This document shows positions 62,109-64,000 of a DNA stretch of 64,000 nucleotides, piece by piece (within the stretch, counting starts at the first letter, position 1; every line of letters begins with the position of its first letter). Location: the NCBI RefSeq assembly GCF_002221525.1, contig NZ_CP011028.1, positions 1,127,001 to 1,191,000 on the forward strand, in the 5' to 3' direction. The stretch comes from Pseudoalteromonas espejiana DSM 9414. GTDB lineage: Bacteria > Pseudomonadota > Gammaproteobacteria > Enterobacterales > Alteromonadaceae. The translations under genes were made by a program, and so were the position numbers. The notes beneath the pieces are model-generated. The model did no database searches. It was given only the letters and a program-made list of their open reading frames with translations, and was not told the origin of the DNA.

Positions 62109-62118
62109 TAAAATGAGC

Positions 62119-62964
62119 TTAGCTTTCAATTAAGTCTTCAACACCAACAATCAACCATGGAGCATCATTTGTTGTTGAGCGCTCAAGGTGCCAAATTTCT
62201 AAAATTGGCTCTTCTTTTTTATCACCTAAATCACGGTACTTACCTTTAAAGCGAACACTTACTTGCCAAGCACTCGCTGTTGTATCGGCGCGTACAAGTT
62301 CTGCATCTATAAACATAACTTCAGTGTCTACACTTTCAATCGCTTCGCGTTCTGCTTTAAATTCTTGTGCTAACTCTGGGCTTAGGTATTCGGCCATTGT
62401 TGTATAATCGGCATTGTTCCACGCTACTTGTAGCGTATGGTAGTGGCTACGTGCACCTTGTAGAAAGCCATTTACGTCAAAATTAGGTGGTAAGTTATAA
62501 GGTACTTGTTCTGCGCTTGTACTTTGCTGAGCAAAACCATTATTAAGCGGCTGCTCAGGTGGAGCTTGTTTAAACGCATTTTGCCCCATATTACTACCAG
62601 CAAGTTGCGGAGATTGTTTAGCGCGTATAAAGCCCATAATCAGCTTAAATATAATAAACGCAGCCCCTGCTAATAAAATCATTTCTAACAACTGAAAACC
62701 TTCAAAATTATCACCTAACATTGCTGCAATTAACCCACCGGCTAAAAGTCCGCCTAATACCCCAGCCATAATTCCCTTTTTGTTTGACTTAGCTTTTGCG
62801 CCCGGGGCTTGTGCTGCAGTGTCGGCTTTTTGCTTTTGTGCGGTTTGCTGAGTTGTTGGTGTTTTACCGCGTTTGCTACTACCAAACTTTTTACGTGCCT
62901 GTGCATCAAAACTAGCGGTGCAAAGTAGTGCTAGTAATGAAAATATAACGATGAAGTTCTTCAT
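62119..62964 (-). CDS. Tim44-like domain inner membrane protein
   Basis: A 281-residue protein. A signal/anchor region to ~23 (QARKKFGSSKRGK after it), a Lys/Gln/Ala-rich linker, two membrane segments (about 64-86 and 91-113), then a Tim44-like C-terminal domain (about 160-281: FLQGARSHYHTLQVAWNNADYTTM, FIDAELVRADTTASAWQVSVRF and HLERSTTNDAPWLIVGVEDL). The family is named for mitochondrial Tim44; the bacterial function is unclear. It is a single gene, separated from DUF3379 by a terminator. Confidence 0.82.
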   Translation of the reverse strand: MKNFIVIFSLLALLCTASFDAQARKKFGSSKRGKTPTTQQTAQKQKADTAAQAPGAKAKSNKKGIMAGVLGGLLAGGLIAAMLGDNFEGFQLLEMILLAGAAFIIFKLIMGFIRAKQSPQLAGSNMGQNAFKQAPPEQPLNNGFAQQSTSAEQVPYNLPPNFDVNGFLQGARSHYHTLQVAWNNADYTTMAEYLSPELAQEFKAEREAIESVDTEVMFIDAELVRADTTASAWQVSVRFKGKYRDLGDKKEEPILEIWHLERSTTNDAPWLIVGVEDLIES

Positions 62965-63087
62965 GAAATTCCTTAATTTAAATCGAGCCGGAATTATAAT
63001 TTACTTTGTTAAAGAACTTAATAAATTACTTTTAAAATCAATTTGAATGGCTGATAAGTAAACAGTGGCAATTATTTATAGGCACAA

Positions 63088-63113
63088 AAAAAGCGCTTAA
63101 TTAAGCGCTTTTT
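63088..63113. terminator. Terminator downstream of the DUF3379 gene
   Basis: Perfect 26-base palindrome of AAAAAGCGCTTAA and its complement, with A and T runs. Confidence 0.85.
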
Positions 63114-63128
63114 GAATTTAATGAAGGG

Positions 63129-63881
63129 CTATAGCCAGCGTATTGCACCGGTTACGCGTTCATTATAAACATTAATGGGTGCACCGGTATTGGCAACCAA
63201 AATGGTATCTGCTCTTGAGCCTCTATTTATGTGTCCTGCAAAGCGCTCATCATGAAAATCATCAGCGCCAAAGCCAAATGATTGATTTTCTGAAGGCACA
63301 ATAAACACCGTCATAGGGCCAAAGTCTGACTCAAAAATAAGGTGTAAGCCTTTTTCACCTTTAAAGTCGCAAAACATTGCATACGTAATTTTACCCGGCA
63401 GCTCTTCAATATGCGCACCTAGCAAGGCTAGCTTATCGTTTACACTTTGTAAGCTAATTGCATCGGTTTTATCAAGCGCACTGATTTCGTGATAAACATG
63501 GGTTAAAGCATGTTCACCAGCCTCATGAGCAATGTGTTGTTCAGTGCTAAAAAAGAATGCGCCAATAGCTACAAAAAAAGAAGCGGCAAGCGCTAAATGC
63601 ACACGGTCAAGCTTAAAACGCGAGCGGGCATCTACTACATTTTTACCGGCTGCTTGTTCTTCTTGCAGTGCTTTTTCTTTTAAAGAGGTATTTAAAAGAA
63701 TTCGTTCCGCAAGGTTGTCAGGCACGGGTACATCTAACGCGTCTTGAATTTGTTTATCAAAATCTTTCATATCGTTAATAAAGCTTTGTCTCTCTGAGCT
63801 TTCTTTCGCAAATTCTAAAAGCTCCTTTTCTAAATCGTTTGGCTGCGCAATAGTGCGGCGACGAAACTCAAGTTCATCCAT
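63129..63881 (-). CDS. DUF3379 family protein, probable anti-sigma-type partner
   Basis: A 250-residue protein. N-terminal ~90 cytoplasmic residues (FRRRTIAQPNDLEKELLEFAKES), one membrane span at about 93-111 (HLALAASFFVAIGAFFF), then a periplasmic domain. DUF3379 proteins sit next to ECF sigma factors in Alteromonadales and are taken to be their anti-sigma partners. The ATG overlaps the sigma stop (TAATG), which supports a partner pair. No zinc-binding HxxxCxxC motif is seen, unlike classical ZAS anti-sigma factors. Function is inferred from position. Confidence 0.72.
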   Translation of the reverse strand: MDELEFRRRTIAQPNDLEKELLEFAKESSERQSFINDMKDFDKQIQDALDVPVPDNLAERILLNTSLKEKALQEEQAAGKNVVDARSRFKLDRVHLALAASFFVAIGAFFFSTEQHIAHEAGEHALTHVYHEISALDKTDAISLQSVNDKLALLGAHIEELPGKITYAMFCDFKGEKGLHLIFESDFGPMTVFIVPSENQSFGFGADDFHDERFAGHINRGSRADTILVANTGAPINVYNERVTGAIRWL

Positions 63882-64000
63882 TATTTTGATGCCCCTTTAA
63901 GTTGTTCATCATCACGGCTTAAAGCCTCTTTAAGTTGGTTTCTGGCACGGTACAATCGAGTCATAACCGTGTTTTTATTTAAATCAAGGATCTCTGCTAT
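63881..64000 (-). CDS. ECF-type RNA polymerase sigma factor, C-terminal end only
   Basis: The last 39 residues of a gene that continues beyond the window. The frame encodes a sigma region 4 helix-turn-helix: IAEILDLNKNTVMTRLYRAR and then NQLKEAL, typical of extracytoplasmic-function sigma factors that bind the -35 element. Too short for the ORF list. It overlaps the DUF3379 start by one base. Confidence 0.85.
   Translation of the reverse strand: MAEILDLNKNTVMTRLYRARNQLKEALSRDDEQLKGASK

Noticed and set aside
1..64000. CRISPR arrays, rRNA genes, prophage structural genes
   Set aside because: No regularly spaced repeats, rRNA-like stretches, or capsid, tail or terminase genes were seen anywhere in the window.

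Overview
The window looks like a chromosomal segment of a marine gammaproteobacterium, most likely Pseudoalteromonas or a close Alteromonadales relative. Evidence: AT-rich DNA, gammaproteobacterial gene order (yhbY/rlmE-ftsH-folP-glmM-tpiA-secG-tRNA-Leu; corB-ypjD / ffh / rpsP-rimM-trmD-rplS; tyrA facing pheA), TonB receptor, MipA/DUF3019 and Tim44-like genes, and an intergenic palindromic repeat of a type I associate with this group. No rRNA, CRISPR array or prophage was found.

Layout. 1-8.2 kb: a truncated Spo0M-like gene, a GNAT acetyltransferase, an SNF-type Na+ symporter, a four-gene minus-strand operon (MipA/OmpV, DUF3019, OmpR-type regulator, histidine kinase), a lipoprotein and a penicillin-binding-like serine hydrolase. 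8.3-9.7 kb: a complete IS4-type insertion sequence with an 11-bp target duplication, inserted in the loop of an older terminator. 9.8-16.4 kb: core genes yhbY, rlmE-ftsH (with a sigma-32-like promoter), folP-glmM, tpiA, secG and tRNA-Leu(GAG). 16.4-22.5 kb: a compact (~6.05 kb) integrative element in the 3' end of that tRNA, bounded by 26-bp direct repeats. It carries a frameshifted tyrosine integrase, a putative excisionase, a RepA-like RecA-fold ATPase, a hairpin-dense non-coding stretch, a small MOBC-like relaxase candidate and two unknown cargo genes.

22.6-35.4 kb: a chemoreceptor with a sigma-28-like promoter, a PstS-like protein plus porin pair, a chaperone-usher pilus operon (two pilin-like subunits, two chaperones, usher, two-domain putative adhesin) faced by a CsgD/LuxR-type regulator, and a TonB-dependent receptor. 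35.8-47.6 kb: bamD, rluD-pgeF, clpB (sigma-32-like promoter), an Aer-like PAS chemoreceptor with an FNR-type box upstream, gshA, a lytic transglycosylase-like lipoprotein, corB and ypjD. 47.8-54.3 kb: ffh, the rpsP operon, tyrA, and pheA with a complete phenylalanine attenuator (leader peptide, antiterminator, terminator). 54.4-64 kb: a GGDEF/EAL protein, yciH, a partner-switching pair (STAS protein plus receiver-phosphatase-kinase), a GAF protein, an aromatic aminotransferase, a 161-bp palindromic repeat, a Tim44-like protein, and a DUF3379 protein behind the end of an ECF sigma factor.

The most unusual parts are the mobile element with its structured region and MOBC-like protein, the apparently leaderless phe leader peptide, and the insertion of an IS4 relative into a terminator loop.
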